Shown here: one piece after another, positions 63,153 through 64,000 of the stretch
Numbering within the stretch: the stretch's first letter is position 1
Layout of the letters: each line of letters starts with the position of its first letter
Origin: Candidatus Heimdallarchaeota archaeon
GTDB taxonomy: Archaea > Asgardarchaeota > Heimdallarchaeia > Heimdallarchaeales > Heimdallarchaeaceae
Assembly: GCA_030668875.1 (NCBI GenBank)
Contig: DAOVER010000009.1
Span: forward strand, 22,597 to 86,596
Direction of reading: 5' to 3'
DNA length: 64,000 nt
Made by a program: the position numbers and the translations under genes
Notes under the pieces: generated by a model
The model's input: the letters and a program-made list of their open reading frames with translations, nothing else
The model's database searches: none
Told to the model about the DNA's origin: nothing

Positions 63153-64000
63153 TTATTCTTCGATGTCTTCTAAATCTTCAAAATCAACTGCATCTTTTTC
63201 AGCTTCATCAACTTTTTCAGCTTCATCAACTTTTTCAGCTTCATCAACTTTTTCAGCTTCATCAACTTTTTCAGCTTCATCAACTTTTTCAGCTTCATCA
63301 ACTTTTTCAGCTTCAGATTCTTTCATCAATTCATCTAGTTTTTTTCTATCTTCCTCAGACATGGCTTCCATTGCCTCTTGATTTCTTTTAATCATATTTC
63401 CAAGAATTAGAGAATAAATTAATGGAAGTATAGAACTGGTAGATGTAAGAGCTGAAAAATTGTCTTGTGCTTTCATTCTTGCTTCTGCTAAAGATTCTTT
63501 TGACATATTACCGGAACCTAATCCAGGTGATTCTGTGTCAACAAGATAGTATTTCTCACCATTGTAAGCCAAAGGATAAGCAGCACAATGTAAAGGCATT
63601 GAACTGTATAAATTGCAGATTTTATTCTCAAAATCATATAATGGACAACCAGAAGGATTGGGATCTTCACCTTCAACAGGTGCTTTCTTAAGAAACATTC
63701 GTACATATAAGGGGGGAGTTTCTTCCAATTTAATAAATGGTAGAACATATTTGATAGAGCCATCTTTAATCCATCGTTGGAGATCCTCTAGATAAAGGGG
63801 AATTTCAGACCATTTCTCACAGCATTTTCCACATTTAGTGCAATTGTGTATGTACTTTTGTGTTTTTTTTACTGGTTTTTCTTCAACAACTTCTTCTGAA
63901 GGTTTTTCTTCAACAACTTCTTCTGAAGGTTTTTCTTCAACAACTTCTTCTGAAGGTTTTTCTTCAACAACTTCTTCTGAAGGTTTTTCTTCAACAACTT
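63153..64000 (-). CDS. YkgJ-type cysteine-cluster protein with tandem-repeat tails, 5' end outside window
   Basis: The frame is open to the right edge, so the true start is missing. From its N-terminal side it has a VVEEKPSEE repeat, then YIHNCTKCGKCCEKWSEIPLY, GCPLYDFENKICNLY and MPLHCAAYP. This cysteine pattern is that of the YkgJ (UPF0153) family, thought to bind zinc or an iron-sulfur cluster. The C-terminus is a run of AEKVDE repeats ending in an acidic tail. The TTG at 63728 is internal and would cut the first cysteine group off. Function unknown; the acidic flanks suggest disordered linkers. Confidence 0.85.
   Translation of the reverse strand, partial: VVEEKPSEEVVEEKPSEEVVEEKPSEEVVEEKPSEEVVEEKPVKKTQKYIHNCTKCGKCCEKWSEIPLYLEDLQRWIKDGSIKYVLPFIKLEETPPLYVRMFLKKAPVEGEDPNPSGCPLYDFENKICNLYSSMPLHCAAYPLAYNGEKYYLVDTESPGLGSGNMSKESLAEARMKAQDNFSALTSTSSILPLIYSLILGNMIKRNQEAMEAMSEEDRKKLDELMKESEAEKVDEAEKVDEAEKVDEAEKVDEAEKVDEAEKVDEAEKDAVDFEDLEDIEE
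63191..63312. repeat. 18-bp tandem repeat, about six copies, coding AEKVDE
   Basis: The plus strand shows the unit agcttcatcaactttttc repeated in register about six times, plus a partial copy. It is in frame with the YkgJ-type gene on the minus strand and encodes a hexapeptide of charged residues. Copies are near-identical, which points to recent expansion by slippage or unequal exchange. Confidence 0.9.
63874..64000. repeat. 27-bp tandem repeat, at least four copies plus a partial, coding VVEEKPSEE
   Basis: Identical 27-bp units start at 63874, 63901, 63928 and 63955, with a partial unit to the window edge. The repeat lies in frame in the N-terminal part of the YkgJ-type gene and continues outside the window. 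Confidence 0.92.

Noticed and set aside
63183..63312. Possible CRISPR-like array because of regular repeats
   Set aside because: The units are contiguous without spacers and are in frame in a coding region; this is a protein repeat.
63112..63381. Serine/alanine-rich open frame over the 18-bp repeats on the plus strand
   Set aside because: It is the shadow of the repeat in the YkgJ-type gene; a tandem repeat with length divisible by three is open in several frames.

Overview
This is a 64 kb stretch of AT-rich archaeal chromosome, most likely from an Asgard archaeon (Promethearchaeota). The information-processing genes are archaeal: GatD/GatE, class I LysRS, RNA polymerase subunit K, ribosomal protein L44e, archaeal PPAT and an intron-containing tRNA. 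Geranylgeranyl reductase and a type IV pilin-like protein also point to archaea. Among them sit eukaryote-like genes: two Ras/Rab-type GTPases, one Arf-type GTPase, two proteins with longin-like N-termini (one possibly DENN-like) and a B-box-like zinc finger membrane protein. A Heimdallarchaeia-type lineage is possible, but the sequence alone does not settle it. Many genes have a TATA-like box about 24-30 nt before the start codon, which fits leaderless transcripts. Genes inside operons more often carry GGAG or GTGA Shine-Dalgarno sequences.

Layout. 1-7.7 kb: M32 carboxypeptidase (cut by the window edge), GH31 alpha-glucosidase, a YdjM-like membrane protein, a flippase-like protein and unknowns. 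7.8-12.9 kb: pyruvate-kinase C-domain protein, two tandem dolichol/phytol kinase-like membrane proteins (the second frameshifted at an A7 run), methyltransferase, TrxR-like ferredoxin-NADP reductase and a TM0106-type nuclease. 12.9-19.7 kb: gatE-gatD, Rab-like GTPase, PPAT, intron-containing tRNA-His, DUF2122-like protein, second Rab-like GTPase and MEMO. 19.8-27.9 kb: a two-gene operon with a 1908-aa Lhr-type helicase and a 781-aa winged-helix partner. 27.9-33.5 kb: RimI, a degenerate NSUN-like protein, an Arf-like GTPase, rpoK, L44e and sucCD. 33.6-41.2 kb: signal peptidase, small unknowns, pilin, GDPD, SAH hydrolase and a longin-like/multi-TM fusion. 41.3-52.8 kb: a cell-surface block with an FtsX-type permease pair and an opposing operon of two GT2 enzymes and one GT-C glycosyltransferase. 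53-64 kb: B-box-like membrane protein, a two-gene unknown operon, geranylgeranyl reductase, LysRS, wHTH regulator, DENN-like candidate, a Sir2-acylphosphatase-RibA group and a YkgJ-type cysteine-cluster protein with two tandem-repeat tracts, cut by the right edge.

The points most worth a second look are these. The tRNA-His has A73, no encoded G-1 and a 12-nt intron, as in eukaryotic cytosolic tRNA-His apart from the intron. The NSUN-family protein has lost both cysteines and the SAM motif. The protein at 60.1 kb may be a longin plus DENN-like regulator. The frameshifted kinase paralogue is exactly repaired by a -1 shift at a slippery A-run. The extended Lhr helicase carries a long winged-helix chain. 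No CRISPR array, insertion sequence, rRNA or replication origin was recognised.
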